A stretch of 64,000 nt of DNA from Candidatus Saccharimonadota bacterium (GCA_017406405.1 JAFQYO010000014.1:21388-85387), one strand, 5' to 3'. Positions 16,327 through 25,171 are shown, numbered from the stretch's first letter. Translations and numbers: made by a program. Notes: generated by a model from the letters alone, not told the origin.

Positions 16327-16722
16327 TTGCCTAACCTATCAGATTCGAAAATCCACAGAGTCGCAGATGGACGTCGTGCTGCTTCCGATTCGGAACAACC
16401 CGCTCACATCAAAATCGCGAGGATTTTCGACGCTATTTATCAAAACGGTAAAGGCGATCCGAGACAGGCTTTAGACGCCTTTAAAGAGCTTCACCCTGAT
16501 ACGGCTTATCTAGTAAGCATAAAAGCTCTTGAGGTGATTTCCCGTCTAGGCAACCGCGCCCTTCTTCTCGAGTTTTATCAATATTGTTTTTCGCTCCCGA
16601 TTTTTAACCACTTCGAGAACGACAATACGATGCTACGAAATCTCGAGTCGACCGGCTTTGCGGTCGAATACAAAAACCACAAGCCTCTTCGTGTTATTGA
16701 CACGAAGATTTCGGAACTATAA
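16327..16722 (+). CDS. Unknown small soluble protein with an extreme Shine-Dalgarno
   Basis: 131 residues; I recognise no family. The sequence is hydrophilic, predicted helical in the middle ('ARIFDAIYQNGKGD', 'ALDAFKELHPDTAYLVSIKAL'), resembling short helical-repeat proteins. Upstream, AAAGGAGGTGAT (16311-16322) is complementary to 12 bases of the canonical 16S rRNA 3' tail. That places the start at TTG 16327, with four bases of spacing, rather than the GTG at 16318, which lies inside the Shine-Dalgarno. Preceded by a consensus promoter and a structured leader; followed by a strong terminator. It looks monocistronic and highly translated. Confidence 0.75.
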   Translation: MPNLSDSKIHRVADGRRAASDSEQPAHIKIARIFDAIYQNGKGDPRQALDAFKELHPDTAYLVSIKALEVISRLGNRALLLEFYQYCFSLPIFNHFENDNTMLRNLESTGFAVEYKNHKPLRVIDTKISEL

Positions 16723-16745
16723 ACCATTTCTTTTCTCCCTTTTGG

Positions 16746-16768
16746 AACCCCTCTTCGGAGGGGTTTTT
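16746..16768 (+). terminator. Rho-independent terminator
   Basis: ACCCCTC-TTCG-GAGGGGT followed by a T-run, after the 131-residue unknown gene. Confidence 0.9.
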
Positions 16769-16773
16769 CATGC

Positions 16774-16779
16774 TAAAAT
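16774..16779 (+). promoter_or_regulatory. Leaderless promoter -10, DUF1653 gene
   Basis: TGC-TAAAAT ending 6 nt before the ATG at 16786. Confidence 0.7.
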
Positions 16780-16785
16780 AAGTTT

Positions 16786-17037
16786 ATGAATCATAATTTA
16801 AAAATTCACGGCATCTACAAACATTTTAAAGGCGATTTATATATCTTAGAAGACGTCGCTATCCATAGCGAAACTGGCGAGCGACTTGTTATTTATCGCG
16901 GGCTTTACGGAGATACTCCGCTTTATGCGCGCCCTTTTGATCTCTTTTTCTCTGAAGTTGACCACAAAAAATACCCTAAAGTCTCACAAACATATCGTTT
17001 CGAACTTCAGGATATCGAATCTAAAAATACGAAATAA
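16786..17037 (+). CDS. DUF1653-domain protein
   Basis: 83 residues covering one DUF1653 domain: '[21 protein letters not shown]', '[21 protein letters not shown]' and '[11 protein letters not shown]'. The family is a small all-beta protein common in bacteria, often next to nucleotide or RNA-related enzymes; its biochemical role is not established. Leaderless start (TAAAAT 6 nt upstream). Converges on tRNA-Glu, which begins 4 bp after its stop on the other strand. Confidence 0.88.
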   Translation: MNHNLKIHGIYKHFKGDLYILEDVAIHSETGERLVIYRGLYGDTPLYARPFDLFFSEVDHKKYPKVSQTYRFELQDIESKNTK

Positions 17038-17040
17038 AAT

Positions 17041-17115
17041 TGGTGATCTCTGGGAGAGTCGAACTCCCATTGACGGGATGAAAACCCGTTGTACTAACCG
17101 TTATACTAAGAGACC
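17041..17115 (-). tRNA. tRNA-Glu (anticodon TTC)
   Basis: Minus-strand cloverleaf: acceptor GGTCTCT/AGAGATC (one G-T pair), anticodon stem ACGGG/CCCGT with loop TTTTCAT, T-arm GGGAG-TTCGACT-CTCCC, discriminator A and an encoded CCA. 75 nt. Confidence 0.95.
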
Positions 17116-17138
17116 AACACCTTTTATTATACCAAACT

Positions 17139-17627
17139 TCAGTCTTCTTGACAAGAATATTTATACTCTACGGTATAATCCTTCACGCCATACGGATAAA
17201 CCGGGAAAAACTGAGCCGTCGTTGTGTTTTTATCGCAGTTAAAATCCTTTGTGGCGAAGTATTTTTTATAAGCTTGATTTTTCCCATTTTGATATAATAA
17301 TAATTGTCTCAAGGTTACCGGCTGAAGCCCGGTTTCTTCAAAAGTCTTCATCTTCGTATCGAACACACTCTCGTCAATCGTCTCGATAAACCTGCCATAA
17401 TAGTATTCTTCGTAGTATTCTTTCGCCAGTTTCTCGAACTTTCGATGCGCAATCGCCTCTGAATTAAAAAAAGTCGTCAAGATTATTGTAAAAATTACCA
17501 TTAAAGACGAAACAACCACCCCGATAATCGCCACCCTTCGCGCAACTAAAGAACCATTTCGGCGCCTGATTGACGACCCCATTCTCACGTCTAGCTTCGA
17601 TGTATTTTTCGTCTTCTTTTTTCGCAT
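17139..17627 (-). CDS. Single-pass membrane protein, unknown
   Basis: 162 residues: a very basic cytoplasmic N-terminus ('MRKKKTKNTSKLDVRMGSS', 'RRRNGSLVARR'), one membrane helix (about 33-55), then an external region rich in Tyr and Lys with two Cys (a possible disulfide). Looks like a bitopic surface protein; no family recognised. Ends with TGA, a rare stop in this window. On the minus strand a TAAAAT ends 6 nt before the ATG, so the mRNA is probably leaderless. Divergent from pyk and upstream of tRNA-Glu on the same strand. Confidence 0.75.
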   Translation of the reverse strand: MRKKKTKNTSKLDVRMGSSIRRRNGSLVARRVAIIGVVVSSLMVIFTIILTTFFNSEAIAHRKFEKLAKEYYEEYYYGRFIETIDESVFDTKMKTFEETGLQPVTLRQLLLYQNGKNQAYKKYFATKDFNCDKNTTTAQFFPVYPYGVKDYTVEYKYSCQED

Positions 17628-17633
17628 AATGTA

Positions 17634-17639
17634 ATTTTA
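17634..17639 (-). promoter_or_regulatory. Leaderless promoter -10, single-pass membrane protein
   Basis: TAAAAT on the minus strand, 6 nt before the ATG at 17627. Confidence 0.65.
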
Positions 17640-17672
17640 ACATAATCGTTGTAGAAAATCCATCTTTTATGA

Positions 17673-17678
17673 TAAGAT
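17673..17678 (+). promoter_or_regulatory. Leaderless promoter -10, pyk
   Basis: TAAGAT ending 6 nt before the ATG at 17685. Confidence 0.6.
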
Positions 17679-17684
17679 AAAGAT

Positions 17685-19115
17685 ATGAGCAAACTTTTCA
17701 AACGTACTAAAATCCTAGCGACAATCGGTCCCGCCGTAATGTCTGAAGAAGCTGTGACCGAATTGATTATGGCTGGCGTAAATGGCTGCCGGTTGAACTT
17801 TTCTCATGGAAATTATCTAGAACGTGACGAGCAAATTGCCTGGATCCGTGGCGCCGCCGCAAAAAAGGGTCGTTCTGTCTCTATTCTTCAAGATCTTCAA
17901 GGCCCGAAAATTCGACTTGGCGAGCTGAAAGGGAATCATCTCGACCTCAAATCCGGTGATGAGCTCATTCTCGATTCCGCCCTCGAGACTCATAATGGCG
18001 GAAAAACTATCCCCGTCCAATACAATCTCGCCGAAAAGACAAAAGTCGGCGAGCCCCTCTTTATGTTCGACGGAAAAATAAAATCCGAAGTCATCGAAAT
18101 CGTCTCAAAAACCGCAATAAAAGTAAAAGTTCTAAACGACGGTTTTATTATGTCAAAAAAGGGCCTAAACCTCCCCGACACAGATTTTGGTGGCGATATT
18201 ATTACCGAAAAAGACATGGCCGACATCGAATTCGGCGCTTCGCGTGATTTTGACTATGTTGCTCTCTCCTTTGTTCAGAACGCCGGAGACATAGACAAAC
18301 TCCGTCAAATCCTCCTTTCCCACGGTTCTTCGGCCCAAATTATCGCTAAAATTGAAACCAAAAAGGCGATCGAAACCGACGAAACTCTCGAAGCAATCGT
18401 CGAAGCCTCCGATGGCATTATGGTCGCTCGTGGAGATATGGCCGTCGAAGCTGGCGCCGAAGTTGTCCCAATTATCCAGCGCAAGCTAATTGCCCTCTGC
18501 CGAAAGCACTCAAAGCTCTGTATCGTTGCGACCCAGATGATGGGCTCGATGGTCGATAACCCCGAACCTTCTCGTGCAGAAGTTTCCGACGTCGCGAACG
18601 CTGTCATCCAGGGCGCTGACGCCGTTATGCTCTCTGATGAAACAGCAAACGGGAAATATCCGCTCGAAGCCGTGAAGGAAATGAAAAAAGTCATCCTCTA
18701 TACTCAGAATCACTCTAAAATTCTCCCCGTTGAAGTCGACCCGACTGGGGTTTCTATGACATACGACGCAATTTCTTCCGCCGTTGCTCGTCTTGCCGAA
18801 AAAATCAACGCCGACGTAATCATCTGTCAAACCGCCTCTGGTGCGACCGCCGCCGCGATGGCCGCCGAACGCCCGAACGTCCCGATTATCTCCGTAACCC
18901 CGAATTCCCGCGTCGCCTCTCAGCTCGCTCTGACTTACGCAAACGCCGCTTTCGTTCGCCCATATTCTGAAGATTTTGGAGTTGATCTCGCCCGTGAGCT
19001 TAAAAATTCCGGTTATTTGAAACCAAACGACGACAAGGAGGAGCTTCTTGCTGTCGTCATTTCTGGCGACCTCCGAAGGCGTGGGACCGATACTATTAAA
19101 ATCCGTTACATCTAG
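17685..19115 (+). CDS. pyk: Pyruvate kinase
   Basis: Transfers phosphate from phosphoenolpyruvate to ADP, the last ATP-forming step of glycolysis. 476 residues, typical of the short bacterial form. 'RTKILATIGPA' at the start, 'RLNFSHG', 'LQDLQGPKIRLGEL' (K+ and substrate site), 'IIAKIETKKAI' (catalytic Lys) and 'MVARGDMAVE'. The C-terminal allosteric domain ends 'GDLRRRGTDTIKIRYI'. pgk follows 23 bp downstream, so the two kinases are probably co-transcribed. Confidence 0.97.
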   Translation: MSKLFKRTKILATIGPAVMSEEAVTELIMAGVNGCRLNFSHGNYLERDEQIAWIRGAAAKKGRSVSILQDLQGPKIRLGELKGNHLDLKSGDELILDSALETHNGGKTIPVQYNLAEKTKVGEPLFMFDGKIKSEVIEIVSKTAIKVKVLNDGFIMSKKGLNLPDTDFGGDIITEKDMADIEFGASRDFDYVALSFVQNAGDIDKLRQILLSHGSSAQIIAKIETKKAIETDETLEAIVEASDGIMVARGDMAVEAGAEVVPIIQRKLIALCRKHSKLCIVATQMMGSMVDNPEPSRAEVSDVANAVIQGADAVMLSDETANGKYPLEAVKEMKKVILYTQNHSKILPVEVDPTGVSMTYDAISSAVARLAEKINADVIICQTASGATAAAMAAERPNVPIISVTPNSRVASQLALTYANAAFVRPYSEDFGVDLARELKNSGYLKPNDDKEELLAVVISGDLRRRGTDTIKIRYI

Positions 19116-19138
19116 TAAAATTCAGAAAAGGTACAGTT

Positions 19139-20233
19139 ATGGAAGATAAATTAACAATCAAAGACGCTAAACTAAGAAACCAAATCATTTTAGTCCGCAC
19201 CGATTACAACGTCCCTCTCGAAAACGGCGAAATCGTCTCAGATTTCCGGATTCGTGCCTCTCTCCCGACAATCAACTTCCTTCGTGAAAAGGGCGCAAAA
19301 AAGATTATTCTCATTTCTCATCTCGGTCGCCCCGAAGGAAAAAAGGACAAATCCCTCTCCCTGAAGCCCGTCGCTCTTAAACTTGCCGAACTTCTCCCCG
19401 GCGTCCCAGTTGAATTTGTTGATGATGTCTCTGGTCCGGATGTCGAAGCCGCCGTCTCTGGCCTTAAGAAAGGTGGCGTTCTCCTTCTCGAAAACCTTCG
19501 ATTCTTTCCTGGCGAAGAAAAAAATTCCGAAGATTTCATCCGCGAGATAATCGACACAACCGGCGCTACCGTCTATGTCCAAGATGGATTTGCTGTTATT
19601 CACCGCGCCCACGCCTCGACTTCCGCTGTCTCGAAGCAGCTCCCCGTTTATGCGGGGCTTCTCCTAGAAAAAGAAATCTCCGCTCTCGAAAGCTTGAAAA
19701 ATCCTAAAAAACCCCTTATGTTGATGCTTGGCGGCGCAAAAGTCGCCGATAAAACTCCTCTTATCGAAGCATTCAAAAACCTCGCCGACCATATTTGCGT
19801 CGGGGGAAAACTCGCCGCTGGCGGCCTTCCGAAAGAAATCCTCGAAGACCCTGCCCTGAAAGAAAAGCTTTATGTCGCAGAAGATTTTGACACCGACGGA
19901 GAAGGGAACAAGCTTGACTGTGGTCCTCTCTCGACAAACAAATTCGTCGAAATTGCTAAAAACAGTAAAACCGTCATCTGGAATGGCCTCCTCGGAAAGG
20001 CTGAAGACCCAGCTTTCGCTACTTCTTCGACGATTTTCCTAAAAACCCTCGGCGAGTCCCCCGAAATAACCTCGATTATTCTCGGCGGCGACACGACCGG
20101 TTTCGCCGAAGAGCTGATGCGCAAGGACAAAAAGCTAGAATTTGACTTACTGAGCACTGGCGGTGGCGCGTCGTTAGAATTCTTGTCCGGAAAATCTTTG
20201 CCCGGGCTAGAAAACATCGAAAACAAGAATTAA
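19139..20233 (+). CDS. pgk: Phosphoglycerate kinase
   Basis: Makes ATP from 1,3-bisphosphoglycerate. 364 residues, about 30 shorter than the usual ~395. 'VRTDYNVPLENGEI', 'LISHLGRP', 'LLLENLRFFPGEE', 'MLGGAKVADK' and the C-terminal 'STGGGASLEFLSGK' (nucleotide site) are all present. ATG at 19139 has AAAAGG eight bases upstream. No gap gene adjoins, so glyceraldehyde-3-phosphate dehydrogenase must lie elsewhere if present. Confidence 0.96.
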   Translation: MEDKLTIKDAKLRNQIILVRTDYNVPLENGEIVSDFRIRASLPTINFLREKGAKKIILISHLGRPEGKKDKSLSLKPVALKLAELLPGVPVEFVDDVSGPDVEAAVSGLKKGGVLLLENLRFFPGEEKNSEDFIREIIDTTGATVYVQDGFAVIHRAHASTSAVSKQLPVYAGLLLEKEISALESLKNPKKPLMLMLGGAKVADKTPLIEAFKNLADHICVGGKLAAGGLPKEILEDPALKEKLYVAEDFDTDGEGNKLDCGPLSTNKFVEIAKNSKTVIWNGLLGKAEDPAFATSSTIFLKTLGESPEITSIILGGDTTGFAEELMRKDKKLEFDLLSTGGGASLEFLSGKSLPGLENIENKN

Positions 20234-20255
20234 AAAAGGCCCCCTCGGGGGCCAA
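20230..20255 (-). terminator. Terminator of the minus-strand 102-residue gene
   Basis: GGCCCC-stem-GGGGCC; on the minus strand it is followed by TTTTTT. The plus-strand side lacks a clean T-run, though it may also stop pgk transcripts. Confidence 0.8.
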
Positions 20256-20260
20256 TAAGT

Positions 20261-20569
20261 TTAGGCTTTGAATTCTCCTCTGGCGGTATTCGCCTTGTAT
20301 TTCACGTTCTTCACGATCTGTCTCGGGGACAGGTTTCTCGCAGACTCAGAACCGCTGAAATTGTCGATGTTTATGAGCTCCATTTCGAACACGAAATCGT
20401 GTCCACTGCCGTCCGTGAAATCCTTCACGACCGCGTTAATATAAAACATTATCAAATTTTCATCCGTAACGCCGAATTGCACGACCTTGCCATCTTTGAA
20501 AGATGCATACAATCCATCTCTAGCCGGACCAGTCACAATGCTGAACTGATGCTGTTTTCCGTGCTCCAT
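20261..20569 (-). CDS. Unknown small soluble protein, strong promoter and Shine-Dalgarno
   Basis: 102 residues, no signal or membrane helix, no family recognised. Sequence looks mixed alpha/beta ('FSIVTGPARDGLYASFKDG', 'VFEMELINIDNF') with a basic tail. The frame stays open upstream to 20656, but I start it at the ATG at 20569: AAAGGAG lies 8-9 bases before it, and the upstream part of the frame overlaps the promoter. One of four small unknown genes here (with 16327, 22963 and 23302) that combine a consensus sigma-70-type promoter, a leader and a strong Shine-Dalgarno. Confidence 0.72.
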   Translation of the reverse strand: MEHGKQHQFSIVTGPARDGLYASFKDGKVVQFGVTDENLIMFYINAVVKDFTDGSGHDFVFEMELINIDNFSGSESARNLSPRQIVKNVKYKANTARGEFKA

Positions 20570-20620
20570 AAGACACGCTCCTTTCATCAAAACCAAAACT
20601 GTAAGGTACTCTATCCTTTC

Positions 20621-20649
20621 ATTATAGCACAAATTACGAAAAAAGTCAA
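20621..20649 (-). promoter_or_regulatory. Consensus promoter of the 102-residue gene
   Basis: Minus strand TTGACT - 17 nt - TATAAT with extended TGC. Leader of about 45 nt. Confidence 0.85.
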
Positions 20650-20692
20650 TTCTCACCCTAAAATCTCTCTTTTCAACTCCTATTTTTTATGC

Positions 20693-20698
20693 TAAAAT
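20693..20698 (+). promoter_or_regulatory. Promoter -10 of fusA
   Basis: TGC-TAAAAT; leader of about 45 nt ending in AAGGAAAAAA before the ATG. Confidence 0.6.
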
Positions 20699-20751
20699 TA
20701 AGAGCGAACTTTTATTTTAATGTCTAAAAATTTTAATAACTAAGGAAAAAA

Positions 20752-22854
20752 ATGGCAAACCCTGTCAAAGACCTATCAAAATTCCGCAATATTGGCATTA
20801 TTGCTCATATCGACGCCGGAAAAACCACAACTTCCGAGGCGATTCTCTATCGCACCGGCCTGAAACATAAAATCGACCTTGTCAAGGGCGATACTGGTGG
20901 CGCTACCACCGACTGGATGGAGCAGGAAAAAGAACGTGGTATTACGATTACTTCCGCCGCCGTTACCGCTTATTGGAAAGGCCATAAAATCAACATCATT
21001 GACACTCCGGGCCACATTGACTTCACCGCCGAAGTCGAACGCTCCCTTCGTGTTCTCGATGGCGCTGTTGTCGTCTTTGACGGCAAAATGGGCGTCGAGG
21101 CTCAGTCCGAGACCGTCTGGCGTCAAGCCACGAAATACGGCGTTCCTCGTATCTGTTTCGTCAACAAAATCAACCAAATCGGTGGTGACTTCTATAAATC
21201 CCTCGATTCTATTCATAAACGCCTCTCGAAAAACGCCGTCGCCATCCATCTCCCGATCGGTTTCGAAAAAGACATCTGTGGTGTCGTCGATCTCGTCGAT
21301 ATGAAAGCTTACACCTATAAAGACTATGCCGACCACGAACTCACCGTTGGCGAAATCCCTGAAGACATGAAGGAAAAGGCGAAAAACGCTCGTGCTGTTC
21401 TCGTCGAAGAAGCTGTCTCTGCTGACGAAGCCTTAATGGAAAAGTTCTTTGAAGGTGGCGAAGAAGCTATCTCTGTTGACGAACTAAAATCCGCCCTCAG
21501 AAAACGTGTTCTTGATGGTGATTTCTATCTTGTTACCGGTGGTGATGGTCGTGGCGTGATTGTTGAGAAAGTTCTTGACCTCGTTGCTGATTATCTTCCG
21601 TCTCCGCTCGACCGCGACGAAGGCCAAACCGTCGGTGTCGACCCGAAATCCGGCAACGAAGTCATCCGCAAAGCCGACGATTCCGAGCCTTTAACAGCTC
21701 TCGCCTTCAAGATTGCAACCGACCCCTTTGTCGGGAAACTGATTTTCATCCGCGTTTATGCTGGAAAACTCGAATCAGGCTCTTATATCTTAAACGCTAC
21801 GACCGGGAACAAAGAACGCGTCGGCCGTATCGTCCGTATGTTTGCCGACAAACGTGAAGAAATCTCCGAAGTTGGCGCTGGCGATATCGCCGCTGTCGTT
21901 GGTCTAAAAGACACCACGACCGGAACAACCATCTGTGATCCAGCTCATCCGATTCGCCTCGAATCTATTGAATTCCCCGACCCGCCAGTCTCAATCGCCG
22001 TCGAACCAAAAACCAAATCCGACCAAGAAAAAATGGCTCTCGGTCTCTCTAAACTCGCCGAGGAAGACCCGACCTTCCGCGTCCACACCGACGAAGAAAC
22101 CGGCCAAACCATTATCTCCGGCATGGGCGAACTTCACCTCGAGATTATTATTGACCGCTTGAAAAAAGAACATAACGTCGAAGCTAACACCGGTGCGCCT
22201 CAAGTCGCCTACCGCGAAACTATTCGTGGTACCGCCGAAGCGCAAGGAAAACACATCAAACAATCTGGTGGTCGTGGCCAATACGGTGACGTTTGGATTA
22301 AATTTGAACCGAACGAACCCGGAAAAGGTTTTGAGTTTATCGACATGATTAAAGGCGGCGTCGTTCCTCAAGAATACCGCAAGCCAGTCCAACAAGGTGT
22401 CGAAGAAACCTTGAACGGTGGCGTTATCGCTGGCTATCCGGTTGTCGACATAAAAGCCACTCTCTATGATGGTTCTTATCATGATGTCGACTCCTCTGAG
22501 CTCGCCTTTAAACTCGCTGGTTCTCTTGCAACCCGTGAAGGTATCAAAAAAGCTTCGCCGGTTCTTCTCGAACCCGTCATGAAGCTCGAAATCACCACCC
22601 CTGAAGAATTCATGGGCGACGTTATCGGCGATATTAACTCTCGCCGAGGCCGTATCGACGAAATGGAAGACCTCGCTGGCGGAACAAAGGTAATCCGCGC
22701 CTTCTGTCCGCTCGCAAACCTCTTTGGTTATACCTCCGACCTCCGTTCTATGTCTCAAGGTCGCGCCGCGTCCTCGATGGAGCTCTTTGCTTACGAAGAA
22801 GTCCCACCAAATGTCGCTCAAGAAATCATTGAGAAGCGCAATTCGAAAGAATAG
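20752..22854 (+). CDS. fusA: Translation elongation factor G
   Basis: GTPase that drives ribosomal translocation. 700 residues, normal length. G1 'AHIDAGKTT', 'RGITITSAA' (switch I), G3 'DTPGHIDF' and domain IV-V motifs 'GGRGQYGDV' and '[13 protein letters not shown]' are intact. The G4 motif reads Asn-Lys-Ile-Asn (residues 138-141) instead of NKxD; the Asp normally reads the guanine base. Stands alone with a leader and Shine-Dalgarno; tuf lies about 1.1 kb downstream behind an unrelated operon. Confidence 0.97.
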   Translation: MANPVKDLSKFRNIGIIAHIDAGKTTTSEAILYRTGLKHKIDLVKGDTGGATTDWMEQEKERGITITSAAVTAYWKGHKINIIDTPGHIDFTAEVERSLRVLDGAVVVFDGKMGVEAQSETVWRQATKYGVPRICFVNKINQIGGDFYKSLDSIHKRLSKNAVAIHLPIGFEKDICGVVDLVDMKAYTYKDYADHELTVGEIPEDMKEKAKNARAVLVEEAVSADEALMEKFFEGGEEAISVDELKSALRKRVLDGDFYLVTGGDGRGVIVEKVLDLVADYLPSPLDRDEGQTVGVDPKSGNEVIRKADDSEPLTALAFKIATDPFVGKLIFIRVYAGKLESGSYILNATTGNKERVGRIVRMFADKREEISEVGAGDIAAVVGLKDTTTGTTICDPAHPIRLESIEFPDPPVSIAVEPKTKSDQEKMALGLSKLAEEDPTFRVHTDEETGQTIISGMGELHLEIIIDRLKKEHNVEANTGAPQVAYRETIRGTAEAQGKHIKQSGGRGQYGDVWIKFEPNEPGKGFEFIDMIKGGVVPQEYRKPVQQGVEETLNGGVIAGYPVVDIKATLYDGSYHDVDSSELAFKLAGSLATREGIKKASPVLLEPVMKLEITTPEEFMGDVIGDINSRRGRIDEMEDLAGGTKVIRAFCPLANLFGYTSDLRSMSQGRAASSMELFAYEEVPPNVAQEIIEKRNSKE

Positions 22855-22862
22855 CAATACTA

Positions 22863-22891
22863 TTGACAAAAAATCAAGCTTGTGCTATAAT
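22863..22891 (+). promoter_or_regulatory. Consensus promoter of the two-gene unknown operon
   Basis: TTGACA (22863-22868) - 17 nt - TATAAT (22886-22891), with extended TGC. Confidence 0.88.
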
Positions 22892-22929
22892 GTACCTATG
22901 TGATGAGCTTCGGCTCACCTATAGGTACA
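22891..22929 (+). promoter_or_regulatory. Inverted repeat and hairpin at the transcription start
   Basis: TGTACCTAT (22891-22899) and ATAGGTACA (22921-22929) form a 9-bp inverted repeat. Inside it lies TGAGC-TTCG-GCTCA (22904-22917), followed by a T-rich tract. As DNA the outer repeat could be an operator over the start site; as RNA the inner hairpin plus T-tract could attenuate. Confidence 0.5.
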
Positions 22930-22962
22930 TTTATTTTTCGGATAGATTGAGGAGGAAGAAAG

Positions 22963-23268
22963 ATGTTGGAACTGGCTTACATTAACGAAGACGGAATTAT
23001 TGTCGATCCCTTAGGAAAAATCGTCGAGCGCGCTAAAAAGGACGCGCAAGAGATTCTTGAAAAAGGTCATGCAGGAGGTTTTATCTGCGATCGTCGTAAG
23101 AATGTTTTGAAACAATCATATAACGACGAGACCGGAAAGGAGCTCTATGAGCTGTATTGCGAACTGCTCGATGAACAGGTGACAAACGCGCGGGGCCTGA
23201 AGAAAGGCACCTACGCCGCCGCTTATTTCTCGTCCTGGGAAGCGAAACCTGAGAAGCTTTTGATTTGA
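22963..23268 (+). CDS. Unknown small protein, first gene of a two-gene operon
   Basis: 101 residues, soluble, no family recognised. Hydrophilic with a helical centre ('KIVERAKKDAQEILEKGHAG') and a 'GFICDRRKN' segment. GAGGAGG (22949-22955) lies 7 bases before the ATG. Ends with TGA, a stop used by only four genes here. Transcribed from a consensus promoter with an inverted repeat over the start. The next gene begins 33 bp later. The stop codon choice, shared with the next gene, hints at a different origin from the neighbours. Confidence 0.72.
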   Translation: MLELAYINEDGIIVDPLGKIVERAKKDAQEILEKGHAGGFICDRRKNVLKQSYNDETGKELYELYCELLDEQVTNARGLKKGTYAAAYFSSWEAKPEKLLI

Positions 23269-23301
23269 TTGTGTTTTGTAAAATGAAGGAGGTCAAAGAA
23301 G

Positions 23302-23841
23302 ATGTTTACATACGCAACCGACGATAATGGAAGTAGCATTAAAGGAGAAAAAACAACTTCAACCTACACATGGGTTTGGAAGACAAAGATTGACGAAGTC
23401 AGCGGTGACATAACAGTTAAGCTGATTCAGCGTCATCCTTCTACCGCTCCCATGGAGTATGAATTCCTGTTTGAAAGCAGAACTATCAAAAACTTGCTTC
23501 AGACAGAATGGAAGCTCGGCCGGTTCGAATTGCCGAGAAAGTTATCTGCGACTTCCCGTTTGATCGGCTTGGCTACTAAACAAGCTCTGATTGAGGCTTG
23601 CGCAGATGAACAATCTTTCCGGCCGAAGGATAAAGGCCACAGCGGCTTCCTCCAGGAACAAGGCTCCCGAGTCGTTCTTAATAAGCGTTATATATCAACA
23701 ATAACGTATATTGCCCGGTTTAAGGCAATTTGGGCGGCTATGAGTTGTTTCGGTCGCTATGATTTCTATTACGGTGGCCGTAACTTCGATTATGGACAGA
23801 TTATCTGTCCGGTCTATTTCGGAGCATCCCCTGTCGATTGA
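23302..23841 (+). CDS. Unknown protein, second gene of the operon
   Basis: 179 residues, soluble, no recognised family. Aromatic-rich N-terminal region ('TYTWVWKTKIDEVSGDITVK') suggests beta strands. The middle is basic, and the C-terminus is Tyr/Gly-rich ('RYDFYYGGRNFDYGQ'). AAGGAGGT stands 8 bases before the ATG. Ends in TGA, and the stop lies inside the operon's terminator hairpin. Sits between fusA and tuf, which are often adjacent in bacteria, so the pair may be an insertion; that is inference from position. Confidence 0.72.
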   Translation: MFTYATDDNGSSIKGEKTTSTYTWVWKTKIDEVSGDITVKLIQRHPSTAPMEYEFLFESRTIKNLLQTEWKLGRFELPRKLSATSRLIGLATKQALIEACADEQSFRPKDKGHSGFLQEQGSRVVLNKRYISTITYIARFKAIWAAMSCFGRYDFYYGGRNFDYGQIICPVYFGASPVD

Positions 23842-23858
23842 CAGGGGATTTTTTATTT
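23826..23858 (+). terminator. Rho-independent terminator overlapping the gene end
   Basis: CCCCTGTC-gatt-GACAGGGG followed by ATTTTTTATTTTT; the TGA stop codon is in the loop/stem. Confidence 0.92.
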
Positions 23859-23865
23859 TTAACTC

Positions 23866-23894
23866 TTTACATTAGCAAAAAAATATAATAAAAT
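23866..23894 (+). promoter_or_regulatory. Promoter and leader of tuf
   Basis: TTTACA (23866-23871) - 17 nt - TAAAAT (23889-23894). The leader of about 65 nt can fold with GAGC/GCTC and CTC/GAG pairs, then AAAAAAGGAGAAA before the ATG. Confidence 0.65.
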
Positions 23895-23967
23895 ATCAAG
23901 GTAGAGTCTCGGAGCTGGTTTTTATTAGTGCTCTTGAGAATTATAATAAAAAAGGAGAAACTAAAGA

Positions 23968-25152
23968 ATGGCAAATTTTGACCGTTCCAAGCCCCACATT
24001 AACGTCGGCACTATGGGCCACGTTGACCACGGGAAAACCACCCTCACTGCTGCTATTACCGCAGTTCTAGCAAAAAAGCTTCCTTCTGAAGTTAACAAAC
24101 CTGTTGCTTACGACCAGATTGACAACGCTCCTGAAGAGAAAGCTCGTGGTATCACCATCGCGACTTCCCACCAAGAGTACGAATCTGATAAGCGCCACTA
24201 CGCCCACGTCGATATGCCGGGCCACGCCGACTACATTAAAAACATGATTACCGGTGCTGCGCAAGTTGACGGCGCGATTCTCGTCGTCGCTGCGAACGAT
24301 GGTCCGCTTCCGCAAACTCGCGAACACGTCCTTCTTGCTCACCAAGTTAACGTCCCGAAGATTATCGTCTTCTTGAACAAAATGGACCTTGCTGACCCCG
24401 AACTCGTCGAACTCGTCGAGATGGATGTCCGTGAGCTCTTGAACAAATACGGTTTCGACGGCGATAACGCCCCAATCATTAAGGGCTCCGCAACGAAAGC
24501 TCTCGAAGGCGACGCCGAAAACGAACAAGCTATCATGGATCTCGTCAAAGCTATGGACGAATACTTTGATATTCCTGAACACGACCTCGACAAACCTTTC
24601 CTCATGCCTATCGAAGACGTCTTCTCGATCAAAGGCCGTGGTACTGTCGCTACTGGTCGTATCGAGCAAGGTGTTGTCCACCTAAACGACGAAGTTGAAA
24701 TCGTTGGCTTGAAAGAAACCCAGAAATCTGTTGTTACTGGTATCGAAGCCTTCCACAAAACTCTCGACCAAGGTCAAGCTGGCGATAACGCCGGACTTCT
24801 CCTCCGTGGTATCGAGCGCGAACAAATCGAACGCGGTCAAGTTATCGCTGCCCCCGGCACGATTACTCCTCATACCGAATTCGAGGCTCAGGTTTACATC
24901 CTTAAGAAAGAAGAAGGCGGCCGCCATACTCCTTTCGCAAAGGGTTACAAGCCTCAGTTCTACTTCCGCACGACCGACGTAACCGGCGAAGTCGAACTTC
25001 CTGCCGACAAAGAAATCGTCATGCCAGGCGACCAAGTTACCTTTACTGTGAAACTTCTCGCCCCTGTCGCTATGAACGAACAAGATCGTTTCGCTATCCG
25101 TGAAGGTGGCAAAACTGTCGGTTCTGGTGTCATCACAAAAGTCATCAAATAA
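23968..25152 (+). CDS. tuf: Translation elongation factor Tu
   Basis: GTPase that delivers aminoacyl-tRNA to the ribosome. 394 residues, normal length. G1 'GHVDHGKTT', '[12 protein letters not shown]' (switch I), 'DMPGHADY', a canonical G4 'NKMD' and 'SATK'-type G5 ('KGSATKAL'). Domains 2 and 3 are complete, ending '[10 protein letters not shown]'. Strong AAGGAG ribosome-binding site and a hairpin terminator, as expected for a very highly expressed gene. Confidence 0.98.
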   Translation: MANFDRSKPHINVGTMGHVDHGKTTLTAAITAVLAKKLPSEVNKPVAYDQIDNAPEEKARGITIATSHQEYESDKRHYAHVDMPGHADYIKNMITGAAQVDGAILVVAANDGPLPQTREHVLLAHQVNVPKIIVFLNKMDLADPELVELVEMDVRELLNKYGFDGDNAPIIKGSATKALEGDAENEQAIMDLVKAMDEYFDIPEHDLDKPFLMPIEDVFSIKGRGTVATGRIEQGVVHLNDEVEIVGLKETQKSVVTGIEAFHKTLDQGQAGDNAGLLLRGIEREQIERGQVIAAPGTITPHTEFEAQVYILKKEEGGRHTPFAKGYKPQFYFRTTDVTGEVELPADKEIVMPGDQVTFTVKLLAPVAMNEQDRFAIREGGKTVGSGVITKVIK

Positions 25153-25171
25153 CACTTTTCCGCGAAAACTT

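Noticed and set aside
22963..23841. UGA as a glycine codon (SR1/Gracilibacteria code)
   Set aside because: UGA ends four plausible genes, one of them inside a terminator hairpin, and no conserved gene has an in-frame UGA.
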